A stretch of 64,000 nt of DNA from positions 36,879 through 100,878 of the forward strand of contig CAJAIA010000020.1 in the NCBI GenBank assembly GCA_903939735.1. The letters are read 5' to 3'. Of the stretch, positions 33,963-42,032 are shown in pieces. The notes under the pieces were generated by a model. The model made no database searches, had not been told where the DNA came from, and worked only from the letters and a program-made list of their open reading frames with translations. Origin of the DNA: an uncultured Ignavibacteria bacterium. Lineage in GTDB: Bacteria > Bacteroidota > Ignavibacteria > Kapaibacteriales > Kapaibacteriaceae. The translations under genes and the position numbers were made by a program. Position 1 is the first letter of the stretch, and every line of letters begins with the position of its first letter.

Positions 33963-34886
33963 TTAGAAATCAAACTTCTCACCGGCCTTCTGCTGCTTTG
34001 GTGCTGGGAATGGCTTGTACGAACCCTGCCAATGTTTCGGGTTGAAGACACGCTCAACAGCGACCTTTGCTGCATCGACATACGTGCTGCGGCCATGCTC
34101 TACGAGCACATCGTTGACAGCGATGCTGAGCGCCTGGTTCGAGAGGTTAGGTGAATGCGCATGTGAGACGAGACCGTAATACGCCGAGCTCCACAGGATG
34201 CGTCCGCTCGATACTTCAACAAGTGCAACGCTCGGAAGGATCAGATACCCTTCCGTGTAGTTCACGTTGATCGTCGTCATGCGTGTATTGAACGCCGTTG
34301 TTGTCTCGACACCAGCAAGCTTCTGCCAGCGGTTGAACACCGTATACACGATCACAACGGCTGCATCGTAGCCGGCCTTTTTGGCGTGCGACATGACCGC
34401 ATCACTTGCAACAATGCCCTTGTGCGGTGCATCAGTTGCTGCTTCGGCCGTGTAGCCGCGCTCTTCGAGTTGCTTTTGCATCGCGAGTGCGAGTTCGAAG
34501 CTTGTACCTGAGTTCGACGAGTCCGTGCGAAGCTTGAAAGGGATCTCAACTTTATCAGGGAAGTGACTTGGTGTAAAGCCGTAGGTATCCGTAGTGTTTT
34601 GTCGCGACAAGAGTGCAGATGTATATGGGAATGGGACGAACATAAACAGCCACATACCCGGACCGAAGGTCGCCGCACCACCATCCTTGATCGACTTCGC
34701 CTTGCCATCCGACAATGCATAGACGCCAATCTTCTTGAACTTCATGTTGTCGAGACCGTCGACCTTCTCTGTCTGGTAGTGCATACCAAGCTGGCCTACA
34801 GCAAGACCATAGCAACCTGTCAGCGACGACACACTCAGGATCATCAGTGCCACAAGCGAGAGCTTTGTAACGATGGTGTTCTTCAT
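33963..34886 (-). CDS. Lipoprotein of unknown function
   Basis: A 307-residue lipoprotein (signal KLSLVALMILSVSSLTGC, lipobox LTGC). The mature part has LALAMQKQLEERGYTAEAAT and a later GYDAAVVIVYTVFNR ... EGYLILPSVALVEVSSGRIL, a layout reminiscent of GNA1162/DUF799-like or CsgG-like periplasmic lipoproteins, but I do not assign it. Its start overlaps the stop of the beta-barrel gene and it precedes the protease gene, giving an outer-membrane/lipoprotein/protease operon. Confidence 0.75.
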   Translation of the reverse strand: MKNTIVTKLSLVALMILSVSSLTGCYGLAVGQLGMHYQTEKVDGLDNMKFKKIGVYALSDGKAKSIKDGGAATFGPGMWLFMFVPFPYTSALLSRQNTTDTYGFTPSHFPDKVEIPFKLRTDSSNSGTSFELALAMQKQLEERGYTAEAATDAPHKGIVASDAVMSHAKKAGYDAAVVIVYTVFNRWQKLAGVETTTAFNTRMTTINVNYTEGYLILPSVALVEVSSGRILWSSAYYGLVSHAHSPNLSNQALSIAVNDVLVEHGRSTYVDAAKVAVERVFNPKHWQGSYKPFPAPKQQKAGEKFDF

Positions 34887-35668
34887 TGTGCACCTGTCAG
34901 ATACGATGGACGATTCAGGTTCAGGGCGATCTCGACGTTCAGACCACCGCGGAAGTACGATTCATTCAAATCCACATATGTCTGTGAACCCTCCGTAACT
35001 GTGCGCATACCTGTGCCAAGCTCAACGTACGGTCCGGCATTCAGTGCGATTGGTCCAATTGGTACACGGAGCAACACACCCGCCTGGAGGTTGTAGTAAA
35101 ACGAGTTGTCGCCGTTGGTGTAAATGTCCGATGTATATGTCGCTAGTCCATACGTCGCATCAAACAAGAAACGCACGCCTGCGCTCTCCGACCGACCTGT
35201 CCGTACTGCAATACCCATGCCGTAACGCATTTCGGAGATCGACTCCTTGAACGTCCCGTAATAGTAGCTGCTACGTTCGCCTGTTGCAGATGCGAAGCCA
35301 ACTTCGAACACCGCCGCGACGTATCCATCACGTCCAACGGTACGAGGCATAAACCGCACGTACGTTGCCTCTTGACGCATCTCCGCGGCTAGTTGCCATG
35401 CATCGTAATACACAGCGAGGCCCGCACGGAGCGAACCCTGGTATGCCTGGCCTTCAGGGGGCTTACCAAACAGCGGAAGTGATCCGTGGGCAATCACACC
35501 GAAGCTTGGCGGCACATAGGCCTGGTGCCAATCCTTTGGATCATCAAGGGTTAATGGATCGGAGTGCTCCGAGTCTTGTGCGGAAGCACAGACCGACATC
35601 GCCATCAGGGCTACGATGCCTTGTGCAAGTGTGCGCCCGATGTGGCGCGTGCAGAACCAACGAGGCAT
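34883..35668 (-). CDS. Outer-membrane beta-barrel protein
   Basis: A 261-residue exported protein. ATG at 35668 gives the signal MPRWFCTRHIGRTLAQGIVA ... SVCASAQ. Amphipathic strands (SLRAGLAVYYDAWQLAAEM, AVFEVGFASATGERSSYYYG, NLQAGVLLRVPIGPIALNAG) and a terminal strand VEIALNL indicate a barrel of about 10-12 strands. No specific family is recognised. First gene of the operon with the lipoprotein and HtrA-like protease (4-nt overlap downstream). Confidence 0.72.
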   Translation of the reverse strand: MPRWFCTRHIGRTLAQGIVALMAMSVCASAQDSEHSDPLTLDDPKDWHQAYVPPSFGVIAHGSLPLFGKPPEGQAYQGSLRAGLAVYYDAWQLAAEMRQEATYVRFMPRTVGRDGYVAAVFEVGFASATGERSSYYYGTFKESISEMRYGMGIAVRTGRSESAGVRFLFDATYGLATYTSDIYTNGDNSFYYNLQAGVLLRVPIGPIALNAGPYVELGTGMRTVTEGSQTYVDLNESYFRGGLNVEIALNLNRPSYLTGAQ

Positions 35669-35787
35669 GGACTGTACCTGAATTGTTCGGAATGACGGCA
35701 GCCCAGAAACTGCCGAGTGAAGCACAAAGATCAGCATTCACGAGCATTCCGCCATGTATGCACAGCTGCGCACGTTAGCGCTGTCGC

Positions 35788-38073
35788 TTACTTCTTCTCC
35801 TCAACTGTAAACGACGCCGTTTTTACGTCGCACAGGACGGATGACAGATCGTTGAAGATCACATCATCTGGTTCGAAGTTGGTATGCGGAAGCTCGATCT
35901 GTGTGAACGGACCGCGCACGGTAACTCGGGTACGTACAACTTGTCCGTCGTCGCCAACAATCTTCACCGGTACGAGCATTGCGAAGTCGTCCGACACGCC
36001 TTCTTGTGTGACCTGGAGAACAACGCCCCACTCCTGCTTGGGAAGTTCCGCCTTCTTCCATGCTACGCGATATGTCGGCAACTGATTGCCATAGACCCAC
36101 TGATCGAAGAACCATCCCAGATCAGCACCGGTTACGTCCTGAATCGTCGCTCGCAAGTCTTCCGTTGATGCATGACCACCCTTGTGTCGCTTGTAAAACT
36201 CGCGCATCACCGTCATGAACACATCTTCCTTCATCGTGCGCAGATCAAGCATCATGTTGCGCAGCATATGGACGACCCAAGCCCCCTTCTTATAGACAAA
36301 CGTGCTATACGCTTCGCGGAACTGTCCTTGTCCATAACTCACACGGTGCCCGAGATCGATCGGCGGGGGCGCGAGATTGTCACCCACGACGCGACGTCCG
36401 TAATCGAAAATTGTGGCGCGATACTGATCAAGCAGACGAAAGAACTTTGCGCCCTCTCGTGCCGCTAATTGCGAATACATCAGGCATGAGTACTCAGCGA
36501 AGCCTTCCGAAATGTATCGATCGCGGTACGTCTTCGGCTTTACAGAGATACCCCACCATTGGTGTGCAACTTCGTGCGATGTGAATTGCTCGCCAAAGAA
36601 GTCGTCGGTTCGTGCGTTGCTTGATCGGAAGAACGCATACGATGACAGATGAAGAAGCCCCGGGAATGCCTCGCCATGATTTCCAGGCAATTCCGTCGCA
36701 TTGAGCTGCGGCACGTCGATCGGACCAAATAGGTTCGTGAAGAACTGCAGCGATTGCTGGACATCCATTGCTACTGCATCGAGCTGATCGCTGGTCATGT
36801 AGTGCACAGTCGCCTTCGGCACACGTTCCATGGGTGGCAGCGGGCGAGAACGAAACAACCCGATATGAAACGAGTGATTCGAATTCGGAATCGTCGTTGT
36901 CCATCTGCTCGAAAGGGTTCTGTCACCAGCTTCACTCGGTTCTGTCGAATTGCCTACAGAAAAGACCTTCATCGACGAAGGATACGTGTACGTGACGTCG
37001 TAGAGAGCTTTGTGGGTGTAACTGTGCGACGGCAACCAGTCGATTGACGTTTGTACCACAGTGTAATCCTCCACGCGATCAATAATGTCGCCATGGAAAT
37101 ACATCGTGAGCGCAAGCGGTTCGCCGCGACGGAATGCACGAGGCAACTGCACCCAGAACGTATAGCCATCTTTGGCGCGAACATGCTGCAGGCGTGCCGT
37201 GCCATGGAAGACGGAATCGACGGCCAATGCCGATGTGAGTCCAAAACTCATCCATCGCACGCTATCCGAGCGCACCGTCATCTGCACTTCATCACGCACG
37301 TTAATGTCGAGCGAGCGGAGAATATCGCATTGCACTACGTGCTTTTGTGTCGACACAACGCACATTGGCTCTGTTCCATCACTGGCAAGTCGCGGCATGC
37401 CAGACGGATCTGGACACTGGCTAATGAGTGACATCGTTAACGCACCGAGGTTCCTGACGAGGAAGCGGAGCGAGTATGGCTCGAGAGCATAGGGATCATG
37501 CTGCAGAATGCAGGCCATTTCATCATCACGCCATGCACGCACATAGAGGAGCGGCACTCGCTCGTTATTGAGCATGCACCGTGCAAGTGACTCTTCGATC
37601 TCTTTGCTTTCTTCACTCACAACGAGCGTGCGCCACTTCGCAACAAGTTCTCGCATTCCCGGCAATACAACCGGAAGACGCCGTTGCTCGTCGAGCAATG
37701 GCGCTAGACGATCATCGGCACAGACGATGACCATGGATGTCACATCCTCAACGAAGCGATCTTGCGGATAGAACCTCCGCAGATTTACGACCTCTGTTGT
37801 GATGTTCGGTGAGTAGGTCACAGTACCACGGCCCCTAAACACGAGCCCGATGCTTCGTCCACCGATTGCGCGAAGCGGCACTACCATGCCACTATCGAGC
37901 GAGAGCGTGATGAGCCCGTCTTCGAATATCAGGCCCTCAACGAGCCTGCCGTTCGCCGAGTCTAGCTCAACAGCTACGAGTGAATCACGCGTTGACTCGT
38001 ACGCCGTCTGTGCAACACCCACCGTGCACAGACATAGCGCACAGAGTACACCACTAATAACCTTCCCGATCAT
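35788..38073 (-). CDS. M1-family metallopeptidase, secreted
   Basis: A 761-residue gluzincin. Signal about residues 1-22 (MIGKVISGVLCALCLCTVGV). The zinc site is HEVAHQWWG near residue 500 with the third ligand Glu in YISEGFAEY, 18 residues after the second His, as in M1 aminopeptidases. The GAMEN exopeptidase motif is replaced by GNHGEAFPGLLHL. ATG at 38073 is chosen among GTG/ATG/ATG candidates because GGAGGGG is then spaced correctly. It probably trims peptides in the periplasm. Confidence 0.85.
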   Translation of the reverse strand: MIGKVISGVLCALCLCTVGVAQTAYESTRDSLVAVELDSANGRLVEGLIFEDGLITLSLDSGMVVPLRAIGGRSIGLVFRGRGTVTYSPNITTEVVNLRRFYPQDRFVEDVTSMVIVCADDRLAPLLDEQRRLPVVLPGMRELVAKWRTLVVSEESKEIEESLARCMLNNERVPLLYVRAWRDDEMACILQHDPYALEPYSLRFLVRNLGALTMSLISQCPDPSGMPRLASDGTEPMCVVSTQKHVVQCDILRSLDINVRDEVQMTVRSDSVRWMSFGLTSALAVDSVFHGTARLQHVRAKDGYTFWVQLPRAFRRGEPLALTMYFHGDIIDRVEDYTVVQTSIDWLPSHSYTHKALYDVTYTYPSSMKVFSVGNSTEPSEAGDRTLSSRWTTTIPNSNHSFHIGLFRSRPLPPMERVPKATVHYMTSDQLDAVAMDVQQSLQFFTNLFGPIDVPQLNATELPGNHGEAFPGLLHLSSYAFFRSSNARTDDFFGEQFTSHEVAHQWWGISVKPKTYRDRYISEGFAEYSCLMYSQLAAREGAKFFRLLDQYRATIFDYGRRVVGDNLAPPPIDLGHRVSYGQGQFREAYSTFVYKKGAWVVHMLRNMMLDLRTMKEDVFMTVMREFYKRHKGGHASTEDLRATIQDVTGADLGWFFDQWVYGNQLPTYRVAWKKAELPKQEWGVVLQVTQEGVSDDFAMLVPVKIVGDDGQVVRTRVTVRGPFTQIELPHTNFEPDDVIFNDLSSVLCDVKTASFTVEEKK

Positions 38074-38196
38074 CATCCCCTCCACATACGATAGTATCTA
38101 TACTTCCTTGCCAACATAGGCATGAAGCACGTTACGTCGTCATTACAGAAAGGGGCTACCATTACAAACGCGTAAAACCACGCACGTGGATACAGC

Positions 38197-38601
38197 CTAT
38201 TTCGCACGGTCCCACACGATGTCGACGTCGTACAAGGTGAACGATGGATCACGTGTCACGATGGAGAGGCTCATCACGTTGGCCTGCGCGATGAGCATTC
38301 GATCGAACGGGTCGCGATGACGCCACGGTAGACTCTGCAGCGCAGCGATCTGGGGCAGTGACACATCAAGCAATCGAATATCGGATTCAGCATTAACGCG
38401 GGTGACAAACCGTGCGATATCGGCATCTGCAAGTACGAGTTTGCCCAACGATGCCTTGATCGCCATTTCCATAACAGAGATGGTAGAGAGGTACACCGGT
38501 CCATCATACGAGGTGATGCGATTCCGAGCGTGCTTCGGGAGTTTATCTGGCGATGTTATCGCCCACAGCCACGCATGTGTATCAAGGAGAAGTCCGTTCA
38601 C
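38197..38601 (-). CDS. PIN-domain (VapC-like) toxin ribonuclease
   Basis: A 134-residue PIN nuclease. Acidic active-site residues are in place: Asp7 (LLLDTHAWLW), Glu45 (SVMEMAIK), Asp100 (RDPFDRMLIAQA) and Asp118 (VTRDPSF). VapC-type toxins cleave tRNA or rRNA and are held inactive by the cognate antitoxin. It lies 9 bp downstream of the Phd/YefM-like antitoxin gene. The PIN subfamily with LDTHAWLWA is usually paired with Phd-type rather than VapB-type antitoxins, as here. Confidence 0.9.
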   Translation of the reverse strand: MNGLLLDTHAWLWAITSPDKLPKHARNRITSYDGPVYLSTISVMEMAIKASLGKLVLADADIARFVTRVNAESDIRLLDVSLPQIAALQSLPWRHRDPFDRMLIAQANVMSLSIVTRDPSFTLYDVDIVWDRAK

Positions 38602-38610
38602 AAGGCCTCG

Positions 38611-38847
38611 TTACCTAACGTCAGGCATATAATCTGCAAAATCCGTCAACGGCTCATCGAAGTCAGCCGAGATGTATGTGACGCTACCTTCGGCACAGCC
38701 AAGAACACGGTGCGATGCTTGATGGGTATACGGCACAAGTTTCGCAACTGGCATTCCACTCCTTGCAATGATCACCTCTTCGCCGCGCTCTACAGCAATC
38801 AGCAGCTGCGACAAACGAGTTTTGGCTTCGTGTACGTTCATTGTCAT
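38611..38847 (-). CDS. Phd/YefM-type antitoxin
   Basis: A 78-residue antitoxin: N-terminal DNA-binding fold MNVHEAKTRLSQLLIAVERG with EVIIARSGMPVAKLVP, and an acidic C-terminal tail (DFDEPLTDFADYMPDV) for toxin neutralisation. It normally autorepresses its operon. GGAG lies 7 nt before the ATG. A TATCTTAG box (38874-38881, minus strand) about 27 bp upstream is a likely -7 element, so this operon, unlike many neighbours, has a leader. Confidence 0.88.
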   Translation of the reverse strand: MTMNVHEAKTRLSQLLIAVERGEEVIIARSGMPVAKLVPYTHQASHRVLGCAEGSVTYISADFDEPLTDFADYMPDVR

Positions 38848-38991
38848 GACAGTGCTCCGATGTTCATTGTTAGCTAAGATAGATGACTAAGCTACAACAT
38901 CGTTGAGTTTCGCGCATCCTAGTGCGAGCGGATGATTCGGTCTAGCGTGACATGATACTTGCTGGAAGCACTCGTTCGTAATTTTCGTGAC

Positions 38992-40470
38992 ATGATTACC
39001 TCCCGCCGCCACTTCCTCTCGACGAGTGCACGCGCAGCTGCCGGACTTGCCGTTGCACCAACGTTTGCATCAATTCTTCAGAGCTGCACATCCGATACGC
39101 CGGTTGGCCCAACAGGTAACTGGGTAGAGCTGGCGAATGCACTCAAGGGAATGCTCGTGATGCGCGACGATATCGACTTCGCGCGCCTCAACACGCAGTA
39201 TGCACTGGCGTATCTGTCGGAGGTGCCAGAGGCAATTGCATTGTGCGAAAGCGAGGCCGACGTTGTTGCATGCGTCAAGTGGGCACGCGCCAACAAGGTC
39301 AAGATCGTGCCGCGTTCTGGCGGTCACTCCTATGCGGGGTATTCACGCACCACGGGGTTGATCATCGATCTCTCGCAAATGTCTGGCATCACCTACGACG
39401 CAGCTACGCAACGCGCCACGTTACAAGGGGGCGCACACAACAAAGAAATTTACGTGGCTGGAAGAGCCAATGGTACATCGATTACGCACGGACGATGCAA
39501 ATCTGTTGGTGCTGCAGGCCTTATCCTTGGCGGAGGTATTGGCTTCAACATGCGAGACAAGGGTCTGTCGTGCGACGGCCTTGTATCGACACGCATGGTG
39601 CTCGCTAACGGCGACGTGATCAGGGCGAGTGCAACAGAGAACCCTGAGGTATTCTGGGCCGTGCGCGGCGCTGGCGGTGGGAACTTCGGCATTCACACGG
39701 AGTTCGTTATGCAGATGTTCTCTGTCACGAACGTCACGTGGTTCCAAGTACAATTCGAAGTCGAATTGGAACGCATCTTCGATGTGTTTCAAGACGTCGC
39801 GCTTGCAGCACCGCCCGAGTTTGGATGCAAATTCATGCTCAACGCTAGCCGTCGTGAAGGCGAACACTATCTGTACGTCGATATTCTTGGCCAACTAGAG
39901 GGCGACGAAGCGCAGCTTCGCTCGCTACTCAAGCCGGTGTATGACGTGGCAGCCCCCTCATTCGAGATCATCAAGAATCTTCCGTATTGGGATGCACAGG
40001 AACATCTCTCCGTAGATGGGAGTCCTGAGTATGCGCACGAGCGCACACGCTTTGCGTTCGACAAAATCTCTGCCGAGGGTCGCGACACCATCTTCCGCTA
40101 CATGCGCGAGTGGCCAGGAACGTCGGTGGACGCAATGTGGAAGTACTTCCTCATGGGCGGACGGATCAAGGACGTGCCGAATGATGCCACAGCATTTCCG
40201 TTCCGCAATGCAACGATGATCTCGTCAATCGACCTTGAGTGGCAAGCACAGGACAGCAAGGTGCTCGCAGCAAACTTCGCATGGCTCGACGCATTCCATG
40301 CTGCAATGGAGCCATATACATCAAGGAACTGCTTCATCAACTTCGTCGACCGACGTCAAACGAATTATCTCGAAGCATACTACGGCAACAATCTCGAACG
40401 CCTTCGCGCGGTGAAACGTCATCTCGACCCCGACAACGTGTTTTCGAATCCAAAATCGGTGCCATTGTAA
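38992..40470 (+). CDS. Tat-exported FAD-linked oxidase with berberine-bridge domain
   Basis: A 492-residue FAD-linked oxidase. The twin-arginine motif SRRHFLS is followed by a hydrophobic region and LQSC (Cys32), so it may be a Tat-dependent lipoprotein. The FAD-binding domain has RSGGHSYAGYS (His112) and GRCKSVGAAGLILGGG (Cys169), the two residues that bind FAD covalently in bicovalent BBE enzymes; the C-terminal BBE motif YYGNNLERLRAVKRHLDPDN is intact. Known relatives oxidise sugars or alkaloids using O2; the substrate here is unknown. The ATG at 38992 is chosen for the Tat signal. Confidence 0.88.
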   Translation: MITSRRHFLSTSARAAAGLAVAPTFASILQSCTSDTPVGPTGNWVELANALKGMLVMRDDIDFARLNTQYALAYLSEVPEAIALCESEADVVACVKWARANKVKIVPRSGGHSYAGYSRTTGLIIDLSQMSGITYDAATQRATLQGGAHNKEIYVAGRANGTSITHGRCKSVGAAGLILGGGIGFNMRDKGLSCDGLVSTRMVLANGDVIRASATENPEVFWAVRGAGGGNFGIHTEFVMQMFSVTNVTWFQVQFEVELERIFDVFQDVALAAPPEFGCKFMLNASRREGEHYLYVDILGQLEGDEAQLRSLLKPVYDVAAPSFEIIKNLPYWDAQEHLSVDGSPEYAHERTRFAFDKISAEGRDTIFRYMREWPGTSVDAMWKYFLMGGRIKDVPNDATAFPFRNATMISSIDLEWQAQDSKVLAANFAWLDAFHAAMEPYTSRNCFINFVDRRQTNYLEAYYGNNLERLRAVKRHLDPDNVFSNPKSVPL

Positions 40471-40477
40471 ATGCAAA

Positions 40478-40499
40478 GGGCGACCATGTATGGTCGCCC
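40478..40499. terminator. Terminator after the FAD oxidase gene
   Basis: GGGCGACCAT-G-TATGGTCGCCC hairpin 8 bp after the stop; a close relative lies at 42002-42022. T-run weak. Confidence 0.55.
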
Positions 40500-40549
40500 C
40501 TCGCTCTTCCCGTTGCGACCCTATGTGGCCGCCAGTGCATCAATGAATC

Positions 40550-41188
40550 TTACAACGCAATCACATAGCGCACACCAAGTGCGAGGCGTTCCCATGAAGC
40601 TCCACTCGACTGCACTGTGAAAACCAATGCGTTGGAGCCCATGCCGTAGCGGATGTGTGTACCATACGCATTATATGAACCACGATCCCAATTGCTTACA
40701 ACATCGTTTGACTCTTCTTCTAGTGCCCAGCCGAGTGTGAAGAAGGGAATCACCGATACTCGCTCGGAGACAACACCTGTGTACGACGTTGACAATGCGA
40801 GGCTGAAGTCACGATCATTCTTTACAAGGTCGCCATTGTCATCATCAAATCTACCTGCTGAATACCCAGCGACAACGCCGAGATTGAAGCCTCCTGTCGA
40901 ACCCGCCCACACAGGGAAATAGCCAACGCTCAACGACACGTCTGACGTTGAGGAGGAAAGACCGTCTGAGCCGCCGTTCCCCATAGAGTAATCGGCCTGA
41001 ACGCCAAGTCCGAACGAGGCCATATACATTGCACCGAGCGCGTATTCGCTCTTGGCATTATCCTTCAACGCAAGACTCGCAAATGGCGTCACCGCCGATG
41101 TCCCAGATGGCGTGAAAGGCACCATCTGTGCCGATGCTGTGCCGGCGATCATGATTGCTACAATCATCGTAGCCACAAACTGCTTCAT
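40550..41188 (-). CDS. Outer-membrane beta-barrel protein
   Basis: A 212-residue exported protein; signal peptide MKQFVATMIVAIMIAGTASA. Alternating strands (EYALGAMYMASFGLGVQADY, DVSLSVGYFPVW, FNLGVVAGYSAG, FSLALSTSYTG) and terminal LALGVRYVIAL fit a small OmpA/OmpW-like barrel without a periplasmic domain. GGGGGA precedes the ATG at 41188. Divergent from the FISUMP lipoprotein. Function unknown. Confidence 0.75.
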   Translation of the reverse strand: MKQFVATMIVAIMIAGTASAQMVPFTPSGTSAVTPFASLALKDNAKSEYALGAMYMASFGLGVQADYSMGNGGSDGLSSSTSDVSLSVGYFPVWAGSTGGFNLGVVAGYSAGRFDDDNGDLVKNDRDFSLALSTSYTGVVSERVSVIPFFTLGWALEEESNDVVSNWDRGSYNAYGTHIRYGMGSNALVFTVQSSGASWERLALGVRYVIAL

Positions 41189-41318
41189 ACATCCCCCGAT
41201 AGATAAAACAATGAACTGCTGTGTGCACGTTGCACGCGGGAAGATACGTAGCCAGTCCGTATTGTATGTTTGTTGCATTCTTCAACAGCGCTCGAGACTT
41301 GAGCGCACATAGGGGGCT

Positions 41319-41975
41319 ATGATGAAGGTGTTTGTTGCGCTCTGCGCATGCGTTGCATTGATCGTGTCGTCGTGCACTGAATCAACAGTCATCGAACCAG
41401 ATGTTCCATCGACATCCGAGATCCGCATCGGCACGCAAGTGTGGATGACGACGAATCTGAATGTGAGCACGTTCCGTAATGGGGATTCAATACCACATGC
41501 ATCGACGTATGAATTGTGGGAGAAGGCTGCGAACGAGGGAACACCTGCATGGTGTTACTACGACAACAATGCAGCGAATGGTGCGCGACACGGCAAGCTT
41601 TACAACTGGTATGCTGTGACAGATCCACGCGTACTCGCGCCAGCAGGATATCATGTGCCAACGGATCAGGAGTGGACAACGCTCGTTGATTTCCTCGGCG
41701 GTACAGACGTCGCTGGTGGAAAAATGAAGAGTAAGAGCGGCTGGCTTAGTAACGGCAACGGCAATGACAGCAGCGGCTTTTTCGGTTTGCCTTCCGGCTT
41801 CGTCGACTTCAACGGTCTGTTCTACAGCTACGGTGAACTCGGACACTGGTGGAGCTCAACAGTGAGCAACAACAACCTTGCATGGAAGCGCTACCTCGGA
41901 CGCAACACACAGAAATGTTACCGCGGCGCATTCTACATGGGCAACGGTTTTTCTGTGCGCTGTGTAAAGGACTAA
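41319..41975 (+). CDS. FISUMP-domain lipoprotein
   Basis: A 218-residue lipoprotein (signal FVALCACVALIVSSC, lipobox VSSC). The mature part carries the Fibrobacter succinogenes major paralogous domain: EIRIGTQVWMTTNLNVSTF, LYNWYAVTDPRVLAPAGYHV, PTDQEWTTLVDFLGG, GFFGLPSG and the closing FSVRCVKD. Such domains occur on surface proteins of Fibrobacter and Bacteroidota; the function is unknown. AGGGGG lies 4 nt before the ATG. Confidence 0.88.
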   Translation: MMKVFVALCACVALIVSSCTESTVIEPDVPSTSEIRIGTQVWMTTNLNVSTFRNGDSIPHASTYELWEKAANEGTPAWCYYDNNAANGARHGKLYNWYAVTDPRVLAPAGYHVPTDQEWTTLVDFLGGTDVAGGKMKSKSGWLSNGNGNDSSGFFGLPSGFVDFNGLFYSYGELGHWWSSTVSNNNLAWKRYLGRNTQKCYRGAFYMGNGFSVRCVKD

Positions 41976-42001
41976 CAACGCCGAACGAGCGAACTCCGCA
42001 C

Positions 42002-42022
42002 GGACGACCCTATGTGGTCGCC
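42002..42022. terminator. Hairpin between FISUMP and giant T9SS genes
   Basis: GGACGACC-CTATG-TGGTCGCCC, one mismatch in the stem; related in sequence to the hairpin at 40478. Confidence 0.4.
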
Positions 42023-42032
42023 CCCGACGGAA

